From an uncultured Eubacteriales bacterium (GTDB lineage Bacteria > Bacillota > Clostridia > Oscillospirales > CAG-272), in contig URDX01000007.1 in assembly GCA_900546695.1 (NCBI GenBank), forward strand, positions 1 through 64,000: 64,000 nucleotides of DNA. Direction: 5' to 3'. The notes under the pieces were generated by a model that saw only the letters and a program-made list of their open reading frames with translations, ran no database searches and was not told the DNA's origin. Both the position numbers and the translations under genes were made by a program. Below are positions 16,557-25,887 of this stretch, in pieces. Position 1 is the stretch's first letter; each line of letters starts with the position of its first letter.

Positions 16557-18377
16557 ATGAGCAAGATAAAAAATCTCGCATCTAATTGCAGAAAGCATGT
16601 CGGCAATCTGATGTTCATGTACAGACAAATATTTTCGATTTCAAAAATCAGAATATTTCTTGTCGTTTTACAATGTATAATATCAAACGCATACCTGGTG
16701 GTAGATATTTATTTTCTCAAGTATATCGTTGAGGGATTAATAGGCGGTCGCAGCCTGACATATTTCGCCGCAGTGATAGCAGTAAAGTTAGGTACGCTTT
16801 TGTTGATGCAATGCTGCGACAATATCTTTGAAAACTATGTTTTCAAGAAAATAGATGTGAGAATCGAAAAAGAGCTCGCGATACGTCTGTTCGACAGAAT
16901 CAAAGACATAAAGCTGAGCAAGATGGAATCCCCCGAATACTACAACAAATATGAGAAAGCCGTCGCGGAGGTCGGGCAGCGTTCGGGGGCACTTATCGGA
17001 TATTTTACCTATGTTCTGTCCACCCTTTTGAACATCGTCAGCCTGACAGCCATCATCTCTTCCCTGAACGTTGCTATGATAATAATTTCGCTTGTCGGAA
17101 TGCTTGTTACCGTTTGGGCGAACATAGCAAATACAAAGAACGTTTATGATGCTAATATGAGCTTTGTGGATACGGACAGAAAAATTAATTACGTTCGTCG
17201 TATATTCTATCTCCCGCAGTATGCAAAGGATATCAGGAGAACAAATCTGCCGCAGCTGCTGAAAAGAAAATATAATGATGCAATCGACGAAAAGCAGGGC
17301 TTGATAAAAAAGCACTGGCCGAAAATCATCGCGATAGCGGTATCGGGAAGCTGGCTTTATAACGTTGTAAATGTGGGTGCGTCGTATTTGTATCTGGCAA
17401 TCAAAGCGATGCAGCAGGTCATTTCCGTCGGCGACGTCACATCGCTTGCTTACGCCGTCAATCAGTTGAGCAACAATTTTCTACAGATATCCAATATCAT
17501 TCCGCAGGCGATTCAGCATTCATTGTACATACAAAACTATAAAGACATGTTCGACGCATTCAGCGAGGAAGACCTGTATGCAGGCTCCGATAAAGCCGCT
17601 GTTACGTGCGCCGGTGATATCAGGCTCGAGCACGTGTCTTTCAGCTACGTCGGTGCTAACGCAAAAGCAATCGATGATATATGCCTGTCGATAAGAAACG
17701 GAGAGCACCTTGCAATTGTCGGTGAAAACGGCTCGGGAAAAACAACTCTCGTAAAGCTGCTGTCGGCTCTGTATGACCCCTCAGACGGAAGGATATCTAT
17801 GGGCGGCGTTGATTATAGGAATATTTCCTTCAAAAGCCTGTCGTCGCTGTTCGGAATCGTTGATCAGGATTTTCAGCACTATGCGTTTTCCATCTCGGAA
17901 AATCTCTCTATCCAATGCGACGGTACGGATGTCGATGATGAAAGGGCCAGCGATTCGCTGAAAAAAGTAAATATTTATGACGCGATATCGAAGCTTGATA
18001 ACGGGGTTGATTCTGTTTACTCTAAAGAATTCGACAAAGACGGCGTAGACTTCTCGGGCGGTCAGCTCCAAAGGCTCGCCATCGCACGCGCTCTGTATTC
18101 CGATGCTCCGATAATGATTTTTGATGAGCCGTCAAGCGCTCTCGACCCTATAGGTGAGCAAAAGCTGTTTGACACCATTTATGAAAATTGCGCGGAAAAG
18201 ACGCTCATCATGGTGTCGCATAGGCTCTCCTGCGTTAAGGATATGGATAGAATTATCGTTCTTGATAAGGGAAGGATAATCGAAATGGGCAGCCATGCGG
18301 AATTGATGCACTTGGACGGAAAATATGCTGAAATGTTTAAATTGCAGGGTGAAAGATACGGTCTTGATAAAGACTGA
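16557..18377 (+). CDS. ABC exporter, membrane domain fused to ATPase
   Basis: The 606-residue half-transporter has about six hydrophobic segments in residues 20-310. Its nucleotide-binding domain has Walker A GENGSGKTT (near 388), a DQDFQHY Q-loop, signature FSGGQLQR (near 498) and Walker B IMIFDEPSSALDP (near 520) with switch HRLS. It is one of about ten roughly 600-residue exporters of one family in this window. The gene follows the BtrH-like gene, and a terminator at 18390 ends the unit. Export of a peptide or small molecule is likely, but the substrate is not known. It probably works as a homodimer or with a paralogue. Confidence 0.88.
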   Translation: MSKIKNLASNCRKHVGNLMFMYRQIFSISKIRIFLVVLQCIISNAYLVVDIYFLKYIVEGLIGGRSLTYFAAVIAVKLGTLLLMQCCDNIFENYVFKKIDVRIEKELAIRLFDRIKDIKLSKMESPEYYNKYEKAVAEVGQRSGALIGYFTYVLSTLLNIVSLTAIISSLNVAMIIISLVGMLVTVWANIANTKNVYDANMSFVDTDRKINYVRRIFYLPQYAKDIRRTNLPQLLKRKYNDAIDEKQGLIKKHWPKIIAIAVSGSWLYNVVNVGASYLYLAIKAMQQVISVGDVTSLAYAVNQLSNNFLQISNIIPQAIQHSLYIQNYKDMFDAFSEEDLYAGSDKAAVTCAGDIRLEHVSFSYVGANAKAIDDICLSIRNGEHLAIVGENGSGKTTLVKLLSALYDPSDGRISMGGVDYRNISFKSLSSLFGIVDQDFQHYAFSISENLSIQCDGTDVDDERASDSLKKVNIYDAISKLDNGVDSVYSKEFDKDGVDFSGGQLQRLAIARALYSDAPIMIFDEPSSALDPIGEQKLFDTIYENCAEKTLIMVSHRLSCVKDMDRIIVLDKGRIIEMGSHAELMHLDGKYAEMFKLQGERYGLDKD

Positions 18378-18389
18378 GTCGCACTACAC

Positions 18390-18422
18390 GAAAAATCCTC
18401 ATTCGATCGAGTGGGGATTTTT
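18390..18422 (+). terminator. Terminator of the BtrH-like/ABC unit
   Basis: GAAAAATCCTCA pairs with GTGGGGATTTTTC (one mismatch) around an ATTCGATCGA loop, followed by TTTTTCTTTT. Confidence 0.8.
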
Positions 18423-18476
18423 CTTTTTCTTTTGCCGACAAAAAACAGCAGACAAAGCGTATTTTCCTGTCAGCCG

Positions 18477-19120
18477 AATCGGGTAGGAGGCGGTGACTAA
18501 CCGCCTCCTACCACAACACCATGCGTACAGGTCCGTACACGGCGTTTCGATAAGTTGTTGTTTATGCCTTCTCCTTTGATGACTGCTAAACATTCTCGAC
18601 CTCTACTCTCGGTTTCCAACCTACCCTCAGTCATTCAATCTTCATGGAGCAGCTGTTTTCAATCACAATCATTCACCTTTGATTTCACACAGCTTCTTAT
18701 CGTCCCCCTTCCTCCGCGGTAATTAATCGCTTCTTCGGTACTTTGAGCGGAGCTGACCTCTGCAAGCTCAACCGCTGCCTTTCGACACGGCTTACTCCTT
18801 TTTGAAGCCGGGAGCGTTCCTTGCAAGCCTCCCCGAGTAAGAACAATAACCTTCATTCCGTAACCGCCGCATCTACTGTATGGAATTCGGGTGCATTGGA
18901 CTTCTTCTTGTTTGGCAGAGTCGTCCGTCCCAAGTCTGCCTTCTATGCGATTTCTGTTCGTCAGTCCGGAGCTTTGCCCGCAGAGGCACTTCTCAGCCTC
19001 TACATCCGGCTTCCTTCGGATTCCGCCTCACGACGGACACCCTTGCCTTCGGTTAATGCTTCCCGCTGCCGAGCGCATAGTGGGCTTTCACCACCAAGTT
19101 ATTGCCCATGTCGGGCACAC
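18477..19120 (-). mobile_element. Group II intron remnant B (domains V and VI kept, no reverse transcriptase)
   Basis: The minus strand begins GTGTGCCCGACATGGGCAAT. It runs through about 640 nt and ends with a convincing domain V (18514-18547, ACGCCGTGTAC pairing with GTACGCATGGTGT) and a domain VI stem (GGTAGGAGGCGGT/ACCGCCTCCTACC, 18482-18512) before CGATT. The catalytic core features remain, but the reverse transcriptase is gone; only a short, open but meaningless leader frame remains. Its 5' end lies four bases after a perfect terminator-type hairpin (19125..19166), the target preference known for class C group II introns. It is near-identical to remnant A over about 400 bp. Confidence 0.85.
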
Positions 19121-19124
19121 CGCA

Positions 19125-19166
19125 AAAACCGTCTCTGCCGTACCGAGGTACGGCAGAGACGGTTTT
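19125..19166. terminator. Perfect 20-bp hairpin at the intron insertion site
   Basis: AAAACCGTCTCTGCCGTACC and its exact complement surround a GA loop; A and T runs flank it on both sides, so it can act in either direction. Intron remnant B begins just past it on the minus strand. Confidence 0.85.
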
Positions 19167-19319
19167 AACGTCAGAAAAACGAAAGCATAAAGCTCCTTGC
19201 AATGAATCCCGGCGGGGCTTCCACTGCACCCGAGGCACTGTGCGTGCATCTGGGCAGCCTCGGCTGCCGTCGTTTTCCGTTATGCACTTTTTAAGCATCT
19301 CCGAAATGGGAACAGATAA

Positions 19320-19535
19320 AACGCCCGGAGTGCTCGATTTTGCCGTACAAGGCGTACACTCGTACGTCGTACGGCAAAAACTGGCGCAGAAAAAGCGGAT
19401 AACAATTTTTTACGGAGAAATCCGTTTGGATTTCATCAGCTTTTTCGGCTTCTGATTTCCCATTTTTGCTTATTACTAATCTTTATCCTCTTTATCCGCT
19501 TTTTCGATCCGGACGTTTTTTAGCATTCCTTTTAA
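19320..19535 (+). repeat. Dispersed intergenic repeat, copy 2 (paired with 4437..4640)
   Basis: TTTTGCCGTAC/GTACGGCAAAA encloses GGCGTACACTCGTACGTC. Then follow GCAGAAAAAGCGGATAACA, AAATCCG..GGATTTCATCAGCTTTTT and TCCGGACGTTTTTTAGCATTCC, in the same order as copy 1. It occupies the gap downstream of groEL on the minus strand and may serve as its terminator region. Confidence 0.6.
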
Positions 19536-21169
19536 TACATGCCGCCCATGCCGCCATCCATTCCGGGAGCGGCGGGTGCTGCGGGTGCGGGCTCCTTCTT
19601 ATCGGCAACGAGTGCCTCGGTGGTAAGGACGACCGATGCGATAGAGGAAGCGTTCTGGAGCGCTGAGCGCGAAACCTTGGTAGGATCGACGATTCCGGCA
19701 TCCATCATATCTACATACTCATCGCGAGCAGCGTTGTAACCAAAGCCGGTCTTGCCGCTGTTCTTAATCTTATCAACAACGACCGAAGCCTCAACGCCTG
19801 CGTTGTTGCAGATCTGACGAAGCGGCTCCTCGAGCGCACGGACAACGAGCATCGCACCGGTCTTTTCATCGCCCTCAAGCGACTCTGCAACGGCTCTGAC
19901 CGCGGGGATAACGGTGATATAAGCCGTTCCGCCGCCTGCTACGATGCCCTCCTCAACTGCTGCCTTGGTAGCGTTGAGCGCATCCTCGATGCGGAGCTTC
20001 TTCTCCTTCATCTCGGTCTCGGTAGCTGCGCCGACCTTGAGAACTGCTACGCCGCCTGCGAGCTTAGCAAGACGCTCCTGGAGCTTCTCGCGGTCGAAGT
20101 CAGAGGTAGTGGTCTCGATAGCGCTGCGAATCTGAGCAACACGGGACTTGATAGCCTCGCTGTCGCCTGCGCCGCCGACGATGATGGTGTTCTCCTTGTT
20201 GATCTTAACCTGTCTTGCTCTGCCGAGCTGCTGCATGGTGGTATCCTTAAGCTCAAGTCCGAGCTCGTCGGAGATGACCTCACCGCCTGTCAGGATAGCG
20301 ATATCGCGGAGCATCTCCTTGCGGCGGTCGCCGAATCCGGGCGCCTTAACGGCAACGCAGGTAAAGGTTCCGCGCAGCTTGTTGAGTACGAGAGTGGTAA
20401 GAGCCTCGCCCTCGACATCCTCTGCGATGATGAGCAGCTTCTTGCCCGCCTGAACAATCTGCTCGAGCAGGGGCAGAATCTCCTGAATGTTAGATATCTT
20501 CTTATCGGTGATAAGAACGAGCGCGTCGTCGATGACAGCCTCCATCTTATCGGTATCGGTTACCATGTAGGGAGAGAGATAACCGCGGTCGAACTGCATA
20601 CCCTCTACGACCTCGCAGTAGGTATCTGCGGACTTGGACTCCTCAACGGTGATAACGCCGTCTGCGGAGACCTTCTCCATAGCGTCTGCGATGAGCTGAC
20701 CGATAACCGCGTCGTCTGCCGAGATGGTACCGACTCTTGCGATGTCCTCGCTGCCGTTGACCTTCTTGCTCATTGTGCGCAGCTCCTCAACAGCCTTGTC
20801 AACTGCCTTGGCGATACCGCGGCGGAGAACCATCGGGTTAGCGCCTGCGGTAACGTTCTTCATACCCTCGCGGATAAGTACCTGAGCGAGAACGGTAGCC
20901 GTGGTAGTACCGTCGCCTGCCGCATCGTTGGTCTTTGTTGCGACCTCCTTGATGAGCTGTGCGCCCATGTTCTCCATAGCGTCGTCGAGCTCGATCTCCT
21001 TAGCGATGGTAACACCGTCGTTGATGATCATGGGTGCGCCGTACTTCTTTTCGAGAACGACGTTTCTGCCCTTCGGTCCGAGTGTGATCTTAACCGTATC
21101 TGCAAGCTTATCAACACCGCGAAGCAGTGCGTTTCTTGCGTCCATACCGTACATAAGTTCCTTAGCCAT
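19532..21169 (-). CDS. groL: Chaperonin GroEL (Hsp60)
   Basis: The 545-residue protein has normal family length and all landmarks: an N-terminal ATP site with KITLGPKGRNVV and AAGDGTTTATVLA (Asp85-type loop), apical domain YLSPYMVTDTDKMEA, and the flexible GGMGGMY tail. It folds newly made or stress-damaged proteins in a double-ring complex capped by GroES. It lies 32 bp after groS in the same operon under the CIRCE operator. There is nothing unusual in it; it marks core genome within the accessory region. Confidence 0.99.
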   Translation of the reverse strand: MAKELMYGMDARNALLRGVDKLADTVKITLGPKGRNVVLEKKYGAPMIINDGVTIAKEIELDDAMENMGAQLIKEVATKTNDAAGDGTTTATVLAQVLIREGMKNVTAGANPMVLRRGIAKAVDKAVEELRTMSKKVNGSEDIARVGTISADDAVIGQLIADAMEKVSADGVITVEESKSADTYCEVVEGMQFDRGYLSPYMVTDTDKMEAVIDDALVLITDKKISNIQEILPLLEQIVQAGKKLLIIAEDVEGEALTTLVLNKLRGTFTCVAVKAPGFGDRRKEMLRDIAILTGGEVISDELGLELKDTTMQQLGRARQVKINKENTIIVGGAGDSEAIKSRVAQIRSAIETTTSDFDREKLQERLAKLAGGVAVLKVGAATETEMKEKKLRIEDALNATKAAVEEGIVAGGGTAYITVIPAVRAVAESLEGDEKTGAMLVVRALEEPLRQICNNAGVEASVVVDKIKNSGKTGFGYNAARDEYVDMMDAGIVDPTKVSRSALQNASSIASVVLTTEALVADKKEPAPAAPAAPGMDGGMGGMY

Positions 21170-21201
21170 ATCTGTATTCCTCCTATATAAGCCCGGTAGA
21201 A

Positions 21202-21486
21202 TTACTCAACTACCGCGAGAATGTCGCCTACTCTGACGATCATGTATTCCTCACCGTCGATCTTGACCTCGGTTCCGGAATATTTGCTTGTAATGACCTT
21301 CTGACCGACGGAAACGGTCATCTCTACCTCTTTGCCGTCAACAACGCCGCCGGGCCCGACTGCGATGACCTCAGCTACCTGGGGCTTCTCCTTTGCTGCG
21401 CCGGCAAGAATGATGCCGCTCTTTGTAGTCTCTTCTGCCTCGACCATCTTGATAACAACACGGTCGGAAAGTGGTTTCAGTTTCAT
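21202..21486 (-). CDS. groS: Co-chaperonin GroES (Hsp10)
   Basis: The 94-residue protein begins MKLKPLSDRVVIKMVEAEE and contains the mobile loop TTKSGIILAGAAKEKP that docks on GroEL, plus the KYSGTEVKIDGEEYMIV C-terminal region. ATG at 21486 has GGAGGG upstream. It is the first gene of groSL; its transcript begins at or just before the CIRCE element. Confidence 0.99.
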   Translation of the reverse strand: MKLKPLSDRVVIKMVEAEETTKSGIILAGAAKEKPQVAEVIAVGPGGVVDGKEVEMTVSVGQKVITSKYSGTEVKIDGEEYMIVRVGDILAVVE

Positions 21487-21534
21487 AATGACCCTCCTGA
21501 ATATAAATAATAATTAGTAAGCAATTTAAGGTTA

Positions 21535-21561
21535 TTAGCACTCTAACCGTTCGAGTGCTAA
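21535..21561 (-). promoter_or_regulatory. CIRCE operator (HrcA binding site)
   Basis: TTAGCACTC, nine bases, GAGTGCTAA: a perfect match to the CIRCE consensus, located between the -10 box and groS. HrcA repressor binds it and releases it on heat stress. Confidence 0.98.
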
Positions 21562-21573
21562 TAACTGTTTACT

Positions 21574-21601
21574 ATTATACTCACACCTTTTCTAAAATCA
21601 A
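21574..21601 (-). promoter_or_regulatory. Promoter of groSL
   Basis: On the minus strand TTGATT and TATAAT are 16 bp apart, directly upstream of the CIRCE element. Confidence 0.8.
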
Positions 21602-21657
21602 GTCATTTTCTGCTTTGTTTACATATATTTAACACGAAAGAAATATAATAAATACAA

Positions 21658-21689
21658 TCTCCCGTCCGCACATATAGACAGACGGGAGA
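21658..21689 (-). terminator. Terminator of the downstream ABC exporter operon
   Basis: TCTCCCGTC pairs with GACGGGAGA; the minus strand continues into ATTGTATTTATTATATTTC. It lies 128 bp past the stop codon of the exporter gene ending at 21817. Confidence 0.6.
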
Positions 21690-21816
21690 CCGTACATGTT
21701 TATTCAAATTTCGACGCTTCGCGGAGCACCGCCTGCCCGTGAAGCCCCCACGTTACGCAAAGCAGACCCCGCCGCGAAAAATCATAGGCACGAGGAGCAC
21801 GTTCCGCGCGTCGGTA

Positions 21817-23619
21817 TCAGGTATAATGCTTTGCCTGCGCCTCATACATCTCGGCGTAGCGGCGGTTAGTCTGCATCAAGCGCTCGTGCGAATCAAAGCC
21901 CGAGACGGTATTGCCGTCAATAAAAATAACCTTGTCGGCATACTTTGCGACCGACAGCCGATGCGAGATGTAGAACACCGTCTTTCCGCGCGCCGCCTTA
22001 CCGAAGGTCTGTATCAGATCATCCTCCGCAAACGCATCGAGCGCGCTTGTCGGCTCGTCGAGAATAACAATTTTCGGGTCGCGATACAGCGCCTTTGCGA
22101 GTGCGAGCTTCTGCAGCTCGCCGCCCGAAAGCCTTGTGCCCTCCGCGTCGAACAGCTTGCCCAGCATGGTCATTGTGCGGTGCGGCAGCGAGTTTATCTT
22201 TTCGATAAGCCCCGCCTCGCCGAGCCGATATTCCACCTCCGCCCTGCACTCATCCGTATCCTCGAACTCGTTCAGTGCGACATTCTCGGCTATTGTAAAT
22301 TCAAATGACCTGTAATTCTGAAACACCGTGCCGAATATCCCGCGATAATCCTCATAATTATATTGCTTTATATTGCTGCCGCCGAGCGTTATCTCACCCG
22401 ACGAAACGTCGTACAGCCGCATCATGAGGTTGATAAAGGTCGATTTCCCCGCGCCGTTCACGCCGACAATCACATAGAATTTTCCCGTTTCGAGCGAAAG
22501 ATTCAAATCACGCAGAACGCACGTATCCGAGCCGGGGTAGCAGAACGATACATTTTTGAACTCGATGCTGCCGCGCACGTCGCTCTTTTTAAGGCGGATA
22601 TCATCGTCATGCGGCACGGCGATGGAATTTTCTATCTCCATATAATCGCGGTATGCGTCGACATACTTGCATTTATCGCCTATCCCTATCACCTCGCCGA
22701 TAAGCGACGATACCGTTCCCGAAAAGGTCTGCAGCGCGGCAAAGAACATCGTAAAATCGGCAAAGCTCAGCCCCGCAAAAATCATCCGCCATGCGAGAAA
22801 CAGATACATAACGGCATTCTGCGCCTGCGACAGAAAGCAGTTGCCCGCATTGTAGCGGAACAGCGACCTGCCGAAGCGGCGAACCAGCTTGTCGAATCTG
22901 AGTATCAGACGATAATATTTGCTCGCTATCCAATCGGCGAGACCGTGCAGCTTGAGTTCAAAAGCGCAGCTCGGGTCGTCAAGCACGTTCATATAATAGG
23001 TAACTTCCTTGTTCAGCGGCGCTTCATCGGCGAATTTCTTTCTGTTTTTTCGGTTGCTGAGCACAATAATGAGCGTCTGCAGCGCTATCACGACAAGCAT
23101 TATTATAAGGATGTAAACGTCGACGGCAGACAGGATATACGTCACGCTGAGCAGCGTAATCGCCCCCGATATCAGATTAAAAAACGACGAAAACAGGGCT
23201 GTTATGTAGTTGCCCTGCGCGGATGCGGTCGCCATCTGCTTTTTTGTCGATATTTCGGGCGAATCGAGAAGCGCAAGATCGAGCTTTGAATTCTTGACGA
23301 GCACCCGAAAAAACAGGTCGTTGCGGAACAGAGAATCATTCGCGCCCTGCAGCAGCTGTATCAGCAGAATAACCGCGGTAAGCGCGTATGTCACGGCAAA
23401 CGACAGAATAATATACGTCACCGTCATTTTCCAATCCCCGTCCGTTATCTGCTCGACGATAAGCTTAGAAAACAGAACCGTCGCCGTCGGCATGATGCCG
23501 CTCAGTATCGCGAGCAAAAATCTCGATAGGAGAAAAAACCTGTTGAAGCTCCATGCCGTTCCGATAACAAAGCTAAGTGTAGAAAACACCCGCCCCGTTG
23601 CACCGATAATTTTTTTCAT
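21817..23619 (-). CDS. ABC exporter, membrane domain fused to ATPase
   Basis: The ATG at 23619 is preferred over the GTG two codons earlier because of GAGGTG spacing; the product is 600 residues. The N-terminal 310 residues are a six-helix exporter domain. The ATPase has Walker A GVNGAGKST (near 384), Q-loop VFQNYRSFEF, signature LSGGELQK (near 496), Walker B IVILDEPTSALD and the switch HRLS. It is the third exporter in a minus-strand series (25888, 23991, 21817) but is separated from the second by a terminator-like hairpin and a 370-bp gap. The substrate is unknown. Confidence 0.88.
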   Translation of the reverse strand: MKKIIGATGRVFSTLSFVIGTAWSFNRFFLLSRFLLAILSGIMPTATVLFSKLIVEQITDGDWKMTVTYIILSFAVTYALTAVILLIQLLQGANDSLFRNDLFFRVLVKNSKLDLALLDSPEISTKKQMATASAQGNYITALFSSFFNLISGAITLLSVTYILSAVDVYILIIMLVVIALQTLIIVLSNRKNRKKFADEAPLNKEVTYYMNVLDDPSCAFELKLHGLADWIASKYYRLILRFDKLVRRFGRSLFRYNAGNCFLSQAQNAVMYLFLAWRMIFAGLSFADFTMFFAALQTFSGTVSSLIGEVIGIGDKCKYVDAYRDYMEIENSIAVPHDDDIRLKKSDVRGSIEFKNVSFCYPGSDTCVLRDLNLSLETGKFYVIVGVNGAGKSTFINLMMRLYDVSSGEITLGGSNIKQYNYEDYRGIFGTVFQNYRSFEFTIAENVALNEFEDTDECRAEVEYRLGEAGLIEKINSLPHRTMTMLGKLFDAEGTRLSGGELQKLALAKALYRDPKIVILDEPTSALDAFAEDDLIQTFGKAARGKTVFYISHRLSVAKYADKVIFIDGNTVSGFDSHERLMQTNRRYAEMYEAQAKHYT

Positions 23620-23781
23620 ATCCACCTCACCGCCGCATATCTGTTGTTCTCAGCCCGCCGCACATCTGCGGCGCGACCCTTTCATATACTACAGTCGTAA
23701 AAACAGCTGCATGGTTAGGGGGGGAGGCGAAAAAAGCGCAAGCATCGCTTCTCAAATTCGACAGATACGGCAAAAAGGGAG

Positions 23782-23813
23782 GGCTGCTAAAAAACAAGTT
23801 TTTAACAGCCCCG
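23782..23813 (-). terminator. Terminator between the second and third exporter genes
   Basis: On the minus strand GGGGCTGTTAAAAA pairs with the TTTTTAGCAGCCC arm and is followed by TCCCTTTTTGCC. Further small inverted repeats (about 23818-23870) and no gene fill the rest of the gap at 23626..23990. Confidence 0.75.
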
Positions 23814-23990
23814 AGGGGAAAGGTAAAAATGCCCTGACTTTTCGGACATCCCCTTTTATATGGAAAGGTAAAAAATGTAGCTAATCTATGTATGCAACGG
23901 GTCGACTTGCCGACGATATCATACCGTCCGCGCCCGACCGCGAGACATTTAATACAGCGCCATGACCTCCGTTCCCGACAAAATTGCCTG

Positions 23991-25826
23991 TCATCTATAG
24001 TACTGTGCCTGCATTTCAAACATCTTTTTGTATATACCGTCCTCGAACTGTATCAGCTCGCTGTGCGTTCCGTATTCCGCTATGGTATTACCGGCAAACA
24101 CGGCGATATGGTCCGTAAATCTGGTTGACGAAAGCCTGTGCGAGATATAGAGAGAGGTACGATTTTCTGCGATCTCGTGAAAGCTCTTATAGATATTGTA
24201 CTCCGCTATCGGGTCAAGCGCAGAGGTAGGCTCGTCAAAAATAATTATCGGAGTATTTCTGTAGACCGCGCGTGCGATAGCAAGCTTCTGCGATTCCCCG
24301 CCCGACAGCTCTATTCCGTCGGGATCAAAATCCTTGCTTATATACGTATCGAGCTTTTTCGGCAGGGTCTCCATTCTCTGCTCAAATCCGCTTTTTTTAA
24401 TGCTGTCATAAAGCCTATCATCATCGGCGACCATATCCATGGCAATATTCTCGCGCACGGTAAAGGGAAACAGCTTATAATCCTGAAAGACAACGCTCAG
24501 CAGCTTACGGTATGTCTCATACGGGATATCTCTTGCGGGAATGCCGTTTATCAATATCTCTCCGCTTGTAGGCTCATAGAAGCGGCAGAGCAGCTTGACA
24601 AATGTAGTTTTTCCCGCGCCGTTAACGCCGACTATCGACAGGGATTCGCCGCGTTTTATCTTTATATTAATGTTTTCAAGTATCATTCGGTCCGTTTGGG
24701 GATACTTAAACGAAACATTTCTGAACTCGATCTCGGCATTCTCGGTGATATCTATATGCGCCGTGCCCTCATCGGCTTTTTGCTTCTCCACCATCGAGAT
24801 GCATCGGCGATAGTGCCTCAGAAACTCCACGGCATTCTTCATCAACACAGAATAATTTCCGAAAACGCCCATAATGGCACCCGAGAATGTACCTGCAGCC
24901 GAAAGATACATCGAAAAATCTCCGATAGTCATCGTACTGCGCAGCACGCCTGCCGACAGTATGACATATATGAGAATGCTCTGAGCTATTCCCATTACGC
25001 CGCTGATAATTTGAAAGTTGCTCATGGTCTTATTGTGCTTTTTATCAATCGGGAACAGCTCTTTTTCCCAATATTCCTCGGCACTGTCATACAGCCATTT
25101 TTCGAGATTGTTTACACGCACCTCCTTACCCATCGGGGCATATGTCATAAGCGATGCAAGATACCCCGCTCTGCGGCTCTTGTGAACCCGCTCCTCCTCA
25201 TATCTGCGCGGAATATCCCTCTGAAGATAATCAATGAACACATTCAGAGCGGAAAAAACGACCACTATCAGCAGAACTGCGGGATTAAGCGTTAATATAA
25301 CGGAGCCTATTCCTACAATATTAAAAAGCGCTTTCAGTACATCGGTAGAGTTCTGCAATATTACGTCAAAGCGATTGTTACGCGCCAGCAGTACGTAGTC
25401 CTGAGTATCAGGGTTTTCAAGAGACGCATAACTCATCTCCGTTGTGGCTTCGGCGAGCTTTATGAAAGCGTTGTAAGACGTCGTCTCAAGCTCATGCGAA
25501 TCCCATAGTGAAAACAGCTGCGTTAAAAGCCGGGCAGCCAGCGTGAACAGCGCCATAAGAACGGCATATATTATTACCCGCTTTATGTCTCTGCCCTCCG
25601 TCAGCTCATTTATCACCGCACGCACAAACAAAATAGGTATTATAGTCTGAAGGGTCTGGATTATAAGAAAAGGTATCCGCACAAAGATCAGCTTTTTATT
25701 AGCCCTATACATGAATTTGTATGCGAACAGCAAATTTGAATATCGCTCCTTCAGCGTACCCCTCTCCTCGCGCCTTTTCTGCCGCGCCGCGCGGCGTTCT
25801 TCTTTTTCTTTTTTTCTGTCTCTCAT
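23991..25826 (-). CDS. ABC exporter, membrane domain fused to ATPase
   Basis: The start at 25826 (MRDRKKEKEERRAARQKRR) has AGGTG seven bases upstream; the product is 611 residues with a highly basic N-terminal 25 residues. Six hydrophobic segments follow. The ATPase has Walker A GVNGAGKTT (near 398), Q-loop VFQDYKLFPF, signature LSGGESQK (near 505), Walker B IIIFDEPTSALD and HRLS. It lies 61 bp after the exporter at 25888, so the two probably form a heterodimer expressed from the promoter at 27813. Confidence 0.88.
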   Translation of the reverse strand: MRDRKKEKEERRAARQKRREERGTLKERYSNLLFAYKFMYRANKKLIFVRIPFLIIQTLQTIIPILFVRAVINELTEGRDIKRVIIYAVLMALFTLAARLLTQLFSLWDSHELETTSYNAFIKLAEATTEMSYASLENPDTQDYVLLARNNRFDVILQNSTDVLKALFNIVGIGSVILTLNPAVLLIVVVFSALNVFIDYLQRDIPRRYEEERVHKSRRAGYLASLMTYAPMGKEVRVNNLEKWLYDSAEEYWEKELFPIDKKHNKTMSNFQIISGVMGIAQSILIYVILSAGVLRSTMTIGDFSMYLSAAGTFSGAIMGVFGNYSVLMKNAVEFLRHYRRCISMVEKQKADEGTAHIDITENAEIEFRNVSFKYPQTDRMILENINIKIKRGESLSIVGVNGAGKTTFVKLLCRFYEPTSGEILINGIPARDIPYETYRKLLSVVFQDYKLFPFTVRENIAMDMVADDDRLYDSIKKSGFEQRMETLPKKLDTYISKDFDPDGIELSGGESQKLAIARAVYRNTPIIIFDEPTSALDPIAEYNIYKSFHEIAENRTSLYISHRLSSTRFTDHIAVFAGNTIAEYGTHSELIQFEDGIYKKMFEMQAQYYR

Positions 25827-25887
25827 CACTTTCACCTGTCCCTATGCAACAAAATCAAGCATATGAAATATCCGATGCCGCAGCGGC

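Noticed and set aside
18659..18856. Minus-strand 65-residue frame within intron remnant B
   Set aside because: It lies in the intron's structured 5' region and has no reverse transcriptase motif; treated as part of the intron remnant.
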